NCBI GenBank assembly: GCA_934454145.1 | Contig: CAKSFT010000008.1 | Span: 1 to 64,000 of the forward strand | Length of the DNA stretch: 64,000 bases | DNA from: an uncultured Clostridia bacterium | GTDB lineage: Bacteria > Bacillota > Clostridia > UBA1381 | Direction of reading: 5' to 3' | Shown: positions 35,327 to 45,100 of the stretch, one piece after another | How positions within the stretch are numbered: the stretch's first letter is position 1 | Layout of the letters: the number at the start of each line of letters is the position of its first letter | The notes under the pieces: generated by a model | What the model was told of the DNA's origin: nothing | Database searches by the model: none | The model's input: only the letters and a program-made list of their open reading frames with translations | Translations under genes and position numbers: made by a program

Positions 35327-36584
35327 AAGATATGTAAACTCGGTGATATTTTTATGTTCTCTGGTTTATTTTATAAGTTATATTACGAGGATAAATTATG
35401 GCTCGGTTATACTGGAAATTGTACATTCGAGAGGGATAACAAATACGGCCGCGTCGGCTGCGCTGACAGGGAGCTTTGTCACATACGGCGTCGGACAGCT
35501 GGTAAGCGGATACATGGGCGACAAGATAAAACCGGTGACGCTTATATTTGCGGGAATGATGATATCGGTTGTGATGAACATTCTTTTGCCGTTTATGACA
35601 AATGTTGCAATCATGACTTTTATATGGTCTGTAAATGGATTTGCACAGGCGTTTATGTGGCCGCCGCTTGTGAAGTATCTGACAAATTTGCTGAGTACGG
35701 AGGACTACAACAGGGCGTCTATGTGCGTTTCGTGGGGGAGTTATATCGGCACTGTGGCGGTATATCTGCTGGCGCCTTTTTGCATTTCTTTGTTGGACTG
35801 GAGATTTGTTTTCTTTATTTCTGCCGGGTGCGGCTTTGCGATGGCGATTATATGGCTTGTTTGCGGAAAAGCACTTGAAAGGCACGGCAGAGGGCTTGCA
35901 GCGGAGAAGAAGGAAAGCAATGAGAAGATGCCTTTGACCGAAAAAGTGCATTTTGAGAGAAAGCTGATTCTGATACTTGTGTTTACAATGGCGGCTATTG
36001 TGCTGCAGGGGATTCTGCGTGACGGAATAACAACATGGATGCCGTCTTATATAGCGGATACATATAAAATAAAAAATTCTGTATCGATTCTCACAAATGT
36101 CGTGATGCCTGTTTTTGCAATTGTTGTTTCAAGGGTGATACTCTGGATATATACCAAAAAACTCAACAACGAAGAGGTGTGTGCAGGTACAATGTTTGCG
36201 CTGGGCTCGGGGGCATCACTGCTTTTGTATGTCCTGTGCGACAAGAGTGCGCCCGTGTCGGTGCTTTTGTCGGCAATCATCACTTCGTGCATGCACGGGG
36301 CAAATATGATGCTTATATCTATATTGCCGGGAAAATTCAAGAAATATGGAAACGTGTCGTTTATGAGCGGCTTGCTGAATTCATGCACATATATCGGCGC
36401 GGCTTTGTCGGGATATGGCATGGCGCTGATGTCACAGCACTTTGGATGGGACGGCACAATTTTTTCGTGGGCAGTTATAGCCGCTTTGGGGGCAGTGATA
36501 TGCTTTGCAATTTCCAAACCGTGGGGAATGTTTCTGAAAAGAATCAAAAAGGATAACACAAATAAAAAGCCGGAACAAGAATAA
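35316..36584 (+). CDS. MFS transporter, organophosphate/sugar-phosphate (OPA) type
   Basis: 422 residues from ATG 35316 (GAAGGAGAAG upstream). About twelve membrane helices. The N-terminal ISYITRINYGSVILEI and the central loop followed by GILRDGITTWMPSYI fit the OPA group (GlpT/UhpT-like), which exchanges phosphorylated sugars or glycerol 3-phosphate for phosphate. The substrate is unknown. The partner DeoR gene suggests a sugar or sugar phosphate fed into the nearby operon. The last codons lie inside the terminator of the convergent tRNA-Asp gene. Confidence 0.88.
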   Translation: MKNRRYVNSVIFLCSLVYFISYITRINYGSVILEIVHSRGITNTAASAALTGSFVTYGVGQLVSGYMGDKIKPVTLIFAGMMISVVMNILLPFMTNVAIMTFIWSVNGFAQAFMWPPLVKYLTNLLSTEDYNRASMCVSWGSYIGTVAVYLLAPFCISLLDWRFVFFISAGCGFAMAIIWLVCGKALERHGRGLAAEKKESNEKMPLTEKVHFERKLILILVFTMAAIVLQGILRDGITTWMPSYIADTYKIKNSVSILTNVVMPVFAIVVSRVILWIYTKKLNNEEVCAGTMFALGSGASLLLYVLCDKSAPVSVLLSAIITSCMHGANMMLISILPGKFKKYGNVSFMSGLLNSCTYIGAALSGYGMALMSQHFGWDGTIFSWAVIAALGAVICFAISKPWGMFLKRIKKDNTNKKPEQE

Positions 36585-36597
36585 CTTGTTCCGGCTT
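36567..36597 (-). terminator. terminator of tRNA-Asp inside the transporter 3' end
   Basis: AAGCCGGAACAAG (36567-36579) pairs perfectly with CTTGTTCCGGCTT (36585-36597) across a five-base loop that holds the transporter stop codon. On the minus strand it is followed by TTT. The last base of the tRNA CCA belongs to the stem. Confidence 0.88.
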
Positions 36598-36673
36598 GGC
36601 GACCCGGATGGGGCTCGAACCCACGACCTCTAGCGTGACAGGCTAGCGTTCTAACCAACTGAACTACCGGGCC
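36597..36673 (-). tRNA. tRNA-Asp (anticodon GUC)
   Basis: 77 bases with encoded CCA. Acceptor GGCCCGG/CCGGGTC with discriminator G, D-arm with GTTGGTTAGA, anticodon stem GCTAG.../...CTAG with loop CTGTCAC, and T-arm GTGGG-TTCGAGC-CCCAT. Confidence 0.95.
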
Positions 36674-36784
36674 AAAAGACCTAACTTCATCATTATAACT
36701 TATTTTTTTGATGTTGTCAAGAGAATTTTTGAAAAATATCAATAAATATCAATAAAAAATGTCTGATATTATTTTGATTTTTTC

Positions 36785-36813
36785 TTGACTAAAGATTCAA
36801 GTTGTTATATAAT
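36785..36813 (+). promoter_or_regulatory. promoter of the metallophosphoesterase unit
   Basis: TTGACT (36785-36790), 17 bases, TATAAT (36808-36813). Start near 36820, leaving a leader of about 138 bases. Confidence 0.8.
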
Positions 36814-36824
36814 GTTTGGTAATG

Positions 36825-36904
36825 TGGATTTGTCAAATCGGGCAAAGATTGCATTTATGAATGATGAAAACGGGAAACTATGTTTTCCATATGATATTTT
36901 GCCC
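36825..36904 (+). ncRNA. structured 5' leader, possible cis-regulatory RNA
   Basis: A small GATTT/AAATC hairpin near 36827-36839, then an outer stem GGGCAAA (36840-36846) with TTTGCCC (36898-36904) enclosing GGGAAAC (36872-36878) with GTTTTCC (36882-36888). There is no T-run. I do not recognise a riboswitch class. Confidence 0.4.
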
Positions 36905-36957
36905 ATAAATTATGTATAAGAATTGCCGGTTTATTGGTGGGCGGAAAGGCTGTAAAA

Positions 36958-37932
36958 ATGAAAAAAGTAAAATCATGTTATGAACAAGAAGTGAAAAGAG
37001 TGGCGGAAAAAGTGAATGAGCATAAGGGAGATTTCCTTTTTTCTCTTGTGGCGGATTCTCATCTGGACAATTCTCTGCCGGATACGCTTGCAAATATAAA
37101 TGCAGTTGATAAGGCTGTAAATTTTGATTGTCTTATACATCTCGGCGATTTTTTGAATGGAAATATACCGAAAAATTATACCAAAGAGATTTTGAAATCA
37201 CAGATGAGTCAGTTCAGAGAAAGTATAAATAATAAGCCGTTTTATCCTGCACAGGGAAACCATGACGGATATTTTGATTTGCTTACTGCCACAGACATGG
37301 CGATTGATGAGGATTGGGCGGAAGCGATTGGTTTTGTGGACGGTTATGACAATGTTTCGCATCCCGAAGGGAAACCGTACTTTTATGTAGATTATCCCGA
37401 AAAACATATAAGGCTTGTGATTATATGTTCTTTTTGTTATACCGGTTTTTATGAAGGTACAGGTTTTTGCAAAAGATATGGACTTGACGAAAGACAGATA
37501 GAATGGCTGAGAGAAGAGGCTTTTAATATCGGTGCGGAGTGGTCGGTTATGCTGTTTTCACATGATACACCGTTTTCCTGTTTTGACGAAGCAGAGCTTT
37601 TTGAAAACAACGTGCGCGTAAACGGAAATCTGACATTTAAAACATTACTGGAATGTCAAAAAGAGCATGGGTTTGATGTCCCGGCGTGGTTTGTCGGTCA
37701 TTTTCACGGCGAATACATAAACAGTTTTTTCGGAATCAATTTTGTGTTGATTGGTTCTGAAACCGCATATGTTCCGCAGCTGTGGGATATGCCGGAGGGC
37801 GGATTTTATTGTGAAAGAGAACTGGACACGGAAACAGAGGATTTGTGGGACAGTGTGGTTCTTGACAAAGCGGAACGCAAGGTGAGGCTTATACGTTTCG
37901 GCGCCGGGGAAGACCGGGAAATATCATACTAA
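36958..37932 (+). CDS. metallophosphoesterase, calcineurin type, intact
   Basis: 324 residues from ATG 36958. The metal-binding motifs are complete: DSH at 33-35 (ADSHLD), HLGDFLNG with Asp64, QGNHDG with Asn101 and His102, FSHDTP and GHFHGEY at the end. Such enzymes cleave phosphomono- or diesters; the substrate is unknown. No signal peptide or membrane segment, so cytoplasmic. A diverged copy follows after 36 bases on the same transcript. The shared C-terminal ending GAGEDREISY/GCGEDRVLHY shows that the two arose by duplication. Confidence 0.88.
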   Translation: MKKVKSCYEQEVKRVAEKVNEHKGDFLFSLVADSHLDNSLPDTLANINAVDKAVNFDCLIHLGDFLNGNIPKNYTKEILKSQMSQFRESINNKPFYPAQGNHDGYFDLLTATDMAIDEDWAEAIGFVDGYDNVSHPEGKPYFYVDYPEKHIRLVIICSFCYTGFYEGTGFCKRYGLDERQIEWLREEAFNIGAEWSVMLFSHDTPFSCFDEAELFENNVRVNGNLTFKTLLECQKEHGFDVPAWFVGHFHGEYINSFFGINFVLIGSETAYVPQLWDMPEGGFYCERELDTETEDLWDSVVLDKAERKVRLIRFGAGEDREISY

Positions 37933-37968
37933 AAATACAAAGACGTACAGGCGGAATGGAGATTATAT

Positions 37969-38943
37969 ATGAAAGACTATTTTTCTGAAGAAGTAAAAAA
38001 GACAGTTGATGATATAAAAAATAAAGAGTATGACTTGTGCTTTGCCATGCTGACCGACACAAGGCTTTGCGATGCGGGGGAGGATACACGGGAAAACATA
38101 GGTGCGGTTGACGGGCAGATTGGGTTTGATTTTATTGTGCACCTGGGAAATATAATAAACGGTGATAATCCGCGTGATATTTCCATGCATCTCATGCAAA
38201 CGGAGATTGAAAAATACCGCAAAGCGGTAAAGTCGGCAAAGGTTTTTGTTGCCCAAGGAGAACATGACGGATACCGTGATGAGAGATTTATAGGACAGCT
38301 GGCAAAAAATATCATGTATGACGAGCTGTGGTATAAGCATACCGGCATGTATGACGAGGAATACGGTATTTCACGTCCGGAAAACAAGCCGTATTATTAT
38401 GTGGATTTGCCGCAAAAGAAAGTACGTCTTATAGTTTTGTGCGCGTATTATTCGCAGTATGATGAGGAAAACGGGCTTTATGAAAAATATACGAGGATAG
38501 ACACTGCACAGGCGGCGTGGCTGAAAAACACGGCACTTTCGGTGCCGGCAGGGACAACGGTTTTAATTTTTTCACATGCAATCCCAAAGTCGCGCTTTGA
38601 AAACGGCGCAGGGCCGTTTGTTTATGAGGGTTTTTCTACAGAACCAATACTCATGATTTTGCAGAATGCCAAAAAAAGCGGGATAGAGATTGCATGCTGG
38701 TTTGGCGGGGGATATAACTGTGACGCGGAGATTGTTGCAGGCGGAGTGAATTATGCCGTAATCAGTTCACAGCTTGCGGAACACAATTCAAGAGCAAAAT
38801 GTGAGGGCGTGAGGGTTTTGCAGAACCGCACAGAAGGAACAGTCGGATATGATTGCTGGGATGCTGTGTCGGTCAACCTGAAAAAAAGGGAAATTATGAT
38901 GCACCGTTTCGGCTGCGGTGAAGACCGTGTTCTTCATTATTGA
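37969..38943 (+). CDS. degenerate metallophosphoesterase paralogue (probable pseudoenzyme)
   Basis: 324 residues, the same length as the upstream gene and alignable throughout. Most metal ligands are changed: DSH becomes DTR (30-32), HLGD becomes HLGN (Asn61), QGNH becomes QGEH (98-99) and GHFHGEY becomes GGGYNCD. FSH is kept. The open frame is intact and has GGAATGGAG upstream, so it is not decaying. It may bind rather than cleave, or form a heterodimer with its partner. An ApbE gene follows within 23 bases. Confidence 0.85.
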   Translation: MKDYFSEEVKKTVDDIKNKEYDLCFAMLTDTRLCDAGEDTRENIGAVDGQIGFDFIVHLGNIINGDNPRDISMHLMQTEIEKYRKAVKSAKVFVAQGEHDGYRDERFIGQLAKNIMYDELWYKHTGMYDEEYGISRPENKPYYYVDLPQKKVRLIVLCAYYSQYDEENGLYEKYTRIDTAQAAWLKNTALSVPAGTTVLIFSHAIPKSRFENGAGPFVYEGFSTEPILMILQNAKKSGIEIACWFGGGYNCDAEIVAGGVNYAVISSQLAEHNSRAKCEGVRVLQNRTEGTVGYDCWDAVSVNLKKREIMMHRFGCGEDRVLHY

Positions 38944-38966
38944 TGTGGCGGTTATCGGAGGCATGC

Positions 38967-39971
38967 GTGAAACGTAAAAGAATCTGTGTTTTTTTTGCAG
39001 TATTTGCGGCAGTGGTTTGCTTTGCATTTACATATTTCGGAAAACGGGAATACAGCATATATATACCTGATGCGCTGGGCACTGTTTCGGAAATAAAAAT
39101 ATACGCAAGGAATGACGATGCCATGAAGGAAATCAGAGAATATATATACATGGCTGACAAATTGTTTTCGGCATCAGATGCCGACAGCGAAATAGGCAGG
39201 CTGAACCACGGCGAACAGGTTGAATTGAGCATACAGACCGAAGAATTATTGAATTTATCTTTAAAATATGCCGACCCATCGGATTTTAATCCGTTTTGCG
39301 GAAGCCTCATAGAATTGTGGGAGGACGCAAGAAAGAACGGCGTCCCGCCGGAGCAATCGGAAATTGTCCGTGCGTGCGGACAGGGATATCCGTTTTCGCT
39401 TGAGATATCAAACCATACGGCAAGAATAACAAATCTGAATCAGAAAATCAATTTGGGTGCTGTTGCAAAAGGCTATATTTCCGATGGTATAAATGATATT
39501 CTGGACAAATACAAGGTTGATTCGGCACTCATATATCTGGGCGGCAATGTCTATGCAAAAGGAAAAAACGAAAGCAACAGTGCATGGCGCATCGGTGTGT
39601 GCGACCCTGACACCACATCCGGGTATCTGGGGATTGTGCATGTGCAGGACATGGCTGTTGTCACTTCGGGCGACTATGAAAGGTTTTTTGAGTATAACCA
39701 AAAGAGATATCATCATATAATAAACCCCGACACGGGATATCCGGCAGAATCAGGGTTGAGATCGGTGACGGTGATATGTGAGAACGGAACTTTGGGTGAT
39801 ATGCTTTCGACGAAATGCTTTATTGATGGACTGCAAAAATCCAAAGAGGTGCTCGCAAACTATGGAGCATACGGGATTTTTGTTACAGATGACGGGAAGG
39901 TATTCTATTCAAGAGAACTTGGGAAAAACTTTGAACGCGAAACGGATAAATATGAATTTTATGAATTTTAA
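38967..39971 (+). CDS. FAD:protein FMN transferase (ApbE family)
   Basis: 334 residues from a GTG with CGGAGG five bases upstream; earlier in-frame starts lack a ribosome site. ApbE attaches FMN covalently to a threonine of exported or Rnf/Nqr-type proteins. An N-terminal hydrophobic segment (ICVFFAVFAAVVCFAFTYF) anchors or exports it. Family motifs: FSASDADSEIGRLN, NLGAVAKGYISDG, LIYLGGNVYAKG and TSGDYERFF with HHIINPDTGYPA. The substrate flavoprotein is not in this window. A strong terminator follows. Confidence 0.92.
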   Translation: MKRKRICVFFAVFAAVVCFAFTYFGKREYSIYIPDALGTVSEIKIYARNDDAMKEIREYIYMADKLFSASDADSEIGRLNHGEQVELSIQTEELLNLSLKYADPSDFNPFCGSLIELWEDARKNGVPPEQSEIVRACGQGYPFSLEISNHTARITNLNQKINLGAVAKGYISDGINDILDKYKVDSALIYLGGNVYAKGKNESNSAWRIGVCDPDTTSGYLGIVHVQDMAVVTSGDYERFFEYNQKRYHHIINPDTGYPAESGLRSVTVICENGTLGDMLSTKCFIDGLQKSKEVLANYGAYGIFVTDDGKVFYSRELGKNFERETDKYEFYEF

Positions 39972-40008
39972 AAATAAGCTGCATCAAATTTTGATGCAGC
40001 TTATTTTT
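39971..40008 (+). terminator. terminator of the phosphoesterase-ApbE unit
   Basis: AATAAGCTGCATCAA (39973-39987) pairs with TTGATGCAGCTTATT (39991-40005), ending in T5. Confidence 0.9.
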
Positions 40009-40089
40009 GTATAAATAACAGGCATTTGTAAAGTTGCAATTAAAACTATCGGAAAGTTTTAAAAAAGACTGGGCTTTTTCCTCATTTTA

Positions 40090-40149
40090 TGATATAATAT
40101 GTTAAAAGTGTGACCGGGGTATACCTGCCTGAAAAAGAGGCACACCGGT
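40090..40149 (+). promoter_or_regulatory. extended -10 promoter and structured leader of the HD gene
   Basis: TGATATAAT (40090-40098) is an extended -10 element without a clear -35. The leader of about 99 bases contains ACCGG (40113-40117) pairing with CCGGT (40145-40149) around GCCT/AGGC (40127-40141). GGGGTATA occurs at 40116 and again at the ribosome site (40192). No known riboswitch recognised. Confidence 0.45.
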
Positions 40150-40203
40150 TTATGTGAAAAAGGCTCAAAGTGTTGGGGCAGTTTTATGAAAGGGGTATAG
40201 TTT

Positions 40204-40707
40204 ATGCTGATTGCATCTGCTGTTGAAAAAATGATTGAATTTTATAAAGGAAATTTGCATGATATTGACCATTTCCTTAAAGTCTGGGCATTTGCACAGA
40301 CAATCGGAGAGCAAGAAAAGCTTGATTTGCACACACAGCAAATACTTGAACTTGCGGCTGTGGTTCATGACATTGCATGCCCTTTGTGCCGCGAAAAATA
40401 CGGAAATACAAACGGTAAAAACCAGGAAATGGAAAGCCCTGCGCTTGTAAAAGCGTTTTTTTCGGACTTGTCTGTGCCGGAACAAGACACAGAACGTATT
40501 TCGTGGCTGGCTGAGCATCACCACACCTACACAAATGTCGACGCGCTTGATTATCAAATACTGTTAGAGGCGGATTTTCTTGTCAATGCCGGGGAAAGCG
40601 GATATAAAATTTCCGCAATTGAAAGCGCAAAAAACAACATTTTTAAGACAGCGTCAGGGATTCGCCTTTTGGAAAACATGTATCTGAGAGATAAAAGCTG
40701 TTTGTGA
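40204..40707 (+). CDS. HD-domain phosphohydrolase
   Basis: 167 residues. The HD metal motif order is visible: the first His in HDIDHFLKV, the His-Asp pair in AVVHDIACP, later HHH in LAEHHHTYT and the last Asp in EADFLV. Many stand-alone HD proteins cleave nucleotides or ring-shaped signalling nucleotides; no specific substrate can be assigned. The ribosome site is AAAGGGG. It forms a single-gene unit between two terminator-bounded operons, behind a structured leader. Confidence 0.85.
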   Translation: MLIASAVEKMIEFYKGNLHDIDHFLKVWAFAQTIGEQEKLDLHTQQILELAAVVHDIACPLCREKYGNTNGKNQEMESPALVKAFFSDLSVPEQDTERISWLAEHHHTYTNVDALDYQILLEADFLVNAGESGYKISAIESAKNNIFKTASGIRLLENMYLRDKSCL

Positions 40708-40907
40708 TTTTATCAGAAAATCCCGATTGAAGAGGGTGAAGCGGTTTTGAAACCGAAGTGTTATGTCACTGACATGTTTTGCCGCGGGATTTGCAAAAAT
40801 ACCACACAGTGGTTTTGTGATTTGTCCCTTGTGTGTAATTTTTGCAAGGTATATATCGCATCTTGGGTGCAATTGTGATAAATTTCTGTTCTTCATATTT
40901 TAAACTG

Positions 40908-41000
40908 TTGACATTGAGGGTTGTTAATGATAAAATATAATGGATAAAGACATGATGAATATTTATGCATAAGTTATGTGAATAAATGCATAATATGCAT
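40908..41000 (+). promoter_or_regulatory. carAB promoter with ArgR-like repeats
   Basis: TTGACA (40908-40913), 17 bases, TAAAAT (40931-40936). Downstream, TGAATATTTATGCATAA (40956-40972) and TGAATAAATGCATAA (40979-40993) repeat, with a third ATGCAT at 40995-41000. The first fits the arginine-box pattern TGAAT-N4-ATTCA with one mismatch. The stretch 40708-40907 holds no gene. Confidence 0.6.
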
Positions 41001-41053
41001 TTTGGCGGTTGTTGTGTAAAAAGTGAATATGGTGTGACAAGGAGGATTTTTTC

Positions 41054-42106
41054 GTGAAAGCTCAATTGATTTTGGAAAACGGTGCACGCTTTGAAGGGTA
41101 TATGTTTGGTGCAGAGCGTGATATTGTGGGAGAAGTGGTTTTTACAACGGGAATGACAGGCTATCAGGAAACTCTGACAGACCCCTCGTATGCCGGGCAG
41201 ATTGTGACGATGACCTTCCCGATGATTGGGAACTATGGCATCAATCTTGAGGACATGGAAGCGGACAAGGTTAATCTTACGGCTTTTGTGGTGAGAGAAA
41301 AATGCGATTTTCCTTCAAATTTCAGAAATGAAATGACACTGGACGATTTTTTGAAACAGCAGGGAGTTGTGGGGCTCTGCGGGATTGACACGCGCGCGCT
41401 GACGAAAATTCTGCGCAACAGCGGCGTCATGAAAGGTGTGATAATGAAGGGAGAACCGACCGGAGAAGAAGTGAAAAAGCTTATGTCACAGCTTGACAAT
41501 TCCGATGTCATCATGAGGACAACCGCCGAAGAAGAATATGTACTCAACAGGCGCGGAAAAACGCGTGTTGCATTTATAGATATGGGCGCAAAGGACGGGA
41601 TTTTGCGCGAATTGCAGAAGAGGGACTGCCGCATCACAGTTTACAAGGCCGATGTTGATGAAAAAAAGATTTTAAATGATTCCCCGGATTTGGTGTTTTT
41701 GTCAAACGGGCCGGGCGACCCTCTTGATGCACCGGGGACTGTGGAAACTGTGAAAAACCTGATTGGGAAAGTGCCCGTATGCGGCATTTGTATGGGACAC
41801 CAAATCATCGGACTGGCGCTGGGGTGCAAGACAAGCAAGCTGAAATTTGGGCACCACGGCGGAAACCAACCGGTGAAGGATTTGGTGACCGGGAAGGTTT
41901 ATATCACATCACAGAATCACAACTACATAGTTTCAGATTTCCCTGACGGAGTTTATCAAAGCTTTGTAAACGTAAATGACGGGACATGCGAAGGCATTGC
42001 GCACAAAACCATGCCGGTGCAGAGTGTGCAGTTCCACCCCGAGGCGGCGCCGGGACCGCTTGATGTGGGCTTTTTGTTTGACAGATTTTTGGAAGGAGTG
42101 AGATAA
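41054..42106 (+). CDS. carA: carbamoyl-phosphate synthase small subunit
   Basis: 350 residues from a GTG with AAGGAGG upstream. It supplies ammonia from glutamine to CarB for carbamoyl phosphate, needed for both pyrimidine and arginine synthesis. The class I glutamine amidotransferase triad is present: Cys in CGICMGHQI, and His and Glu in VQFHPEA. The N-terminal half has the CarA-specific FTTGMTGYQETLTDPSY. carB begins after one base. ArgR-like sites upstream suggest arginine control. Confidence 0.97.
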   Translation: MKAQLILENGARFEGYMFGAERDIVGEVVFTTGMTGYQETLTDPSYAGQIVTMTFPMIGNYGINLEDMEADKVNLTAFVVREKCDFPSNFRNEMTLDDFLKQQGVVGLCGIDTRALTKILRNSGVMKGVIMKGEPTGEEVKKLMSQLDNSDVIMRTTAEEEYVLNRRGKTRVAFIDMGAKDGILRELQKRDCRITVYKADVDEKKILNDSPDLVFLSNGPGDPLDAPGTVETVKNLIGKVPVCGICMGHQIIGLALGCKTSKLKFGHHGGNQPVKDLVTGKVYITSQNHNYIVSDFPDGVYQSFVNVNDGTCEGIAHKTMPVQSVQFHPEAAPGPLDVGFLFDRFLEGVR

Positions 42107-42107
42107 T

Positions 42108-45100
42108 ATGCCGTTAAATAAATCCATAAAAAAAGTGCTTGTAATAGGCTCGGGCCCGATTGTTATCGGTCAGGCGGCGGAGTTTGACTATTCGGGGACA
42201 CAGGCGTGCAAGGCAATCAAGGAGGAAGGCATTGACGTTATCCTCGTGAATTCCAATCCGGCAACAATCATGACAGACCGTAACGTGGCGACGCGTACAT
42301 ATATAGAACCGCTTACTGCCGAATATATAGAAAAAATCATAGCAAAAGAACGCCCCGACAGCATCATCGCCGGCATGGGCGGACAGACGGGGCTGAACCT
42401 CACCTGTGAGCTGTATGACAAGGGGATACTTGACAAATACGGCATAAATGTCATAGGCACAAGCATAGATTCCATAAAAGAAGGCGAAGACCGCGACAGC
42501 TTTAAACAGCTTATGGAAAGGACAAATCAGCCGATTGCACCGAGTGAAATTGTGACAGACATAGACTCGGGATTGGATTTTGCGCAAAGAATCGGTTATC
42601 CGGTTATTGTGCGCCCGGCGTATACGCTTGGCGGAACCGGCGGGGGAATTGCCGAGAACCCGGCAGAACTTACAGAGATTCTTGCACAGGGACTTCATCT
42701 AAGCCGTGTGGGTCAGGTTTTGCTGGAAAAGTCCATAAAAGGCTGGAAAGAAATAGAGTTTGAAGTCATAAGGGACGGAGAGGGAAACTGCATAACTGTG
42801 TGCAGTATGGAAAATATTGACCCTGTGGGTGTGCACACGGGCGACTCCATAGTTGTTGCGCCGGCGCTGACCCTTGCGGACAAGGAATACCAGATGCTGA
42901 GAAAAGCGGCGATAGATATTATAAATTCCATTGAAATAAAGGGCGGTTGCAATGTGCAGTTTGCACTGAACCCCGACAGCTTTGATTATGCGGTGATAGA
43001 GATAAATCCGCGTGTCAGCCGTTCTTCGGCGCTTGCGTCAAAAGCGACGGGATACCCGATTGCCAAAATTGCCGCAAAGATTGCACTGGGGTACAATCTT
43101 GACGAAATCAAAAATGCAGTGACGGGTATGACATATGCATGCTTTGAGCCTGCGCTTGACTATGTTGTTGCAAAAATACCGAAATGGCCTTTTGACAAGT
43201 TCTTTGGGGCAAAGAGAAACCTCGGCACAAAGATGATGGCAACGGGGGAAATCATGGCGATTGGCAACAGCCTGGAGGCGGCGCTTTTGAAGGGTGTGCG
43301 TTCTTTGGAAATCGGTCAGTTTAATCTGGAGCGTGAAAGCGCAAAGAATATGACAATACTGGAACTGAAAAACAAGGTTGTTGTCCCCGATGATGAGCGT
43401 CTTTTTAACCTTGCGGAGCTTATGAGAAGAAGCTACAGCATAGACAGAATTGCAGAAATCACGGGAATGGACATGTTTTTCCTGCACAAAATCAAAAATA
43501 TTGTTGATGCAGAGGAAAATCTGAAGCAAATCGGGCTTGGCGGGCTTGACGCCCCGACGCTTAGAAAATATAAGAAAATGGGATTTTCCGACAAGGGAAT
43601 TGCATTGCTTGTCGGGTGCGGAGAAGAGGACATACGAAACCTGCGCAAGGAATATAACATTATCCCGGTTTATAAAATGGTTGACACATGTGCCGGAGAA
43701 TTTGAGGCGGTTTCGCCGTATTATTATTCTACATATGACGAGGTCAATGAGTCGGTGCCGTCTGACAAAAAGAAGGTTATCGTCATCGGCTCGGGCCCAA
43801 TCAGGATTGGACAGGGCGTGGAATTTGACTACTGCAGCGTACAGAGTGTGTTTGCCCTCAAGAAATTCAACGTGGAAACCGTGATTGTAAACAACAACCC
43901 CGAAACGGTGAGCACCGATTTTGATATATCGGACAGGCTGTATTTTGAACCGCTGACAGAGGAAGATGTATATAATATCATCGAGCTTGAAAAGCCGGAC
44001 GGTGTTATATTGCAGTTTGGCGGACAGACGGCAATAAAGCTTGCAAACTTTTTGGACAGCAAAAATATACCGATTCTCGGTACACAGCCGAAATATATCG
44101 ATGAGGCAGAGGACAGAGAAAAGTTTGATGAGCTTTTGGAAAAACTTGACATAAAAAGACCGAAAGGAAAGGCAGTCTGGACGGTTGAAGAAGGCAAGGA
44201 GGAGGCGGACCGCCTGGAATATCCGCTGCTTGTAAGACCTTCTTATGTGCTTGGCGGACAAGGAATGGAAATAACGCACAACGAGGGCGAGCTTGTGCGT
44301 TATCTGAAAGAAGCCTTCCACAAGGATAAAGACAACCCCGTGCTTATAGACAGATATCTGGGCGGACGTGAAATTGAAGTTGACGCCATATGTGACGGGA
44401 CAGACGTTTTGATTCCGGGCATTATGGAACATCTTGAAAGAGCAGGGGTGCACTCGGGCGATTCGGTTTCGATATACCCTCCGCAGAACATCACGCCGGA
44501 TATCATAGAAAAAATCAAGGACGTGACATGCAGAATTGCGCTTGAACTGAAGGTTATCGGAATGATAAACATACAGTTTATCGAATACAGGGGAGAACTC
44601 TATATAATAGAGGTAAACCCGCGTTCGAGCCGTACGGTGCCGTATATCACCAAGGTCACACATGTACCTGTTATAGAAATCGCAACGAGGATTATGCTGG
44701 GTGAATCCCTGAAAAGCATGGGATATGAAACCGGCGTGGCGCCGAATACAAATGCGGTTGCGATAAAGGTTCCTGTATTTTCGACAGAAAAGCTGCCGCA
44801 GGTGGAGGTGAGCCTGGGGCCTGAGATGAGGTCCACCGGTGAAGTGCTCGGAGTGGGCAGGAGTTTCAGCGAGGCTATGTATAAGGGCTTTGTCGGCGCC
44901 GGGACTGAAATCCCCAAAAAAGGTTCAAGAATCTTTGTTTCGGTCAGAGATGCTGACAAGGAAAACTTTTTGCCGCTTGCCAAAAAGCTTGACGAAATGG
45001 GCTGTAAGTTTATATCCACGACAGGCACGGCGGCGTTTTTGGGACAGCATGGCATAAGCGTCGAGATTTGCAAAAAGGTTTCGGAAGGTGTGCCGAATGT

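Noticed and set aside
43038..44663. 541-residue open frame on the minus strand
   Set aside because: It lies wholly inside carB, is rich in Cys/His/Arg from antisense codons and has no ribosome site. It is a shadow frame.
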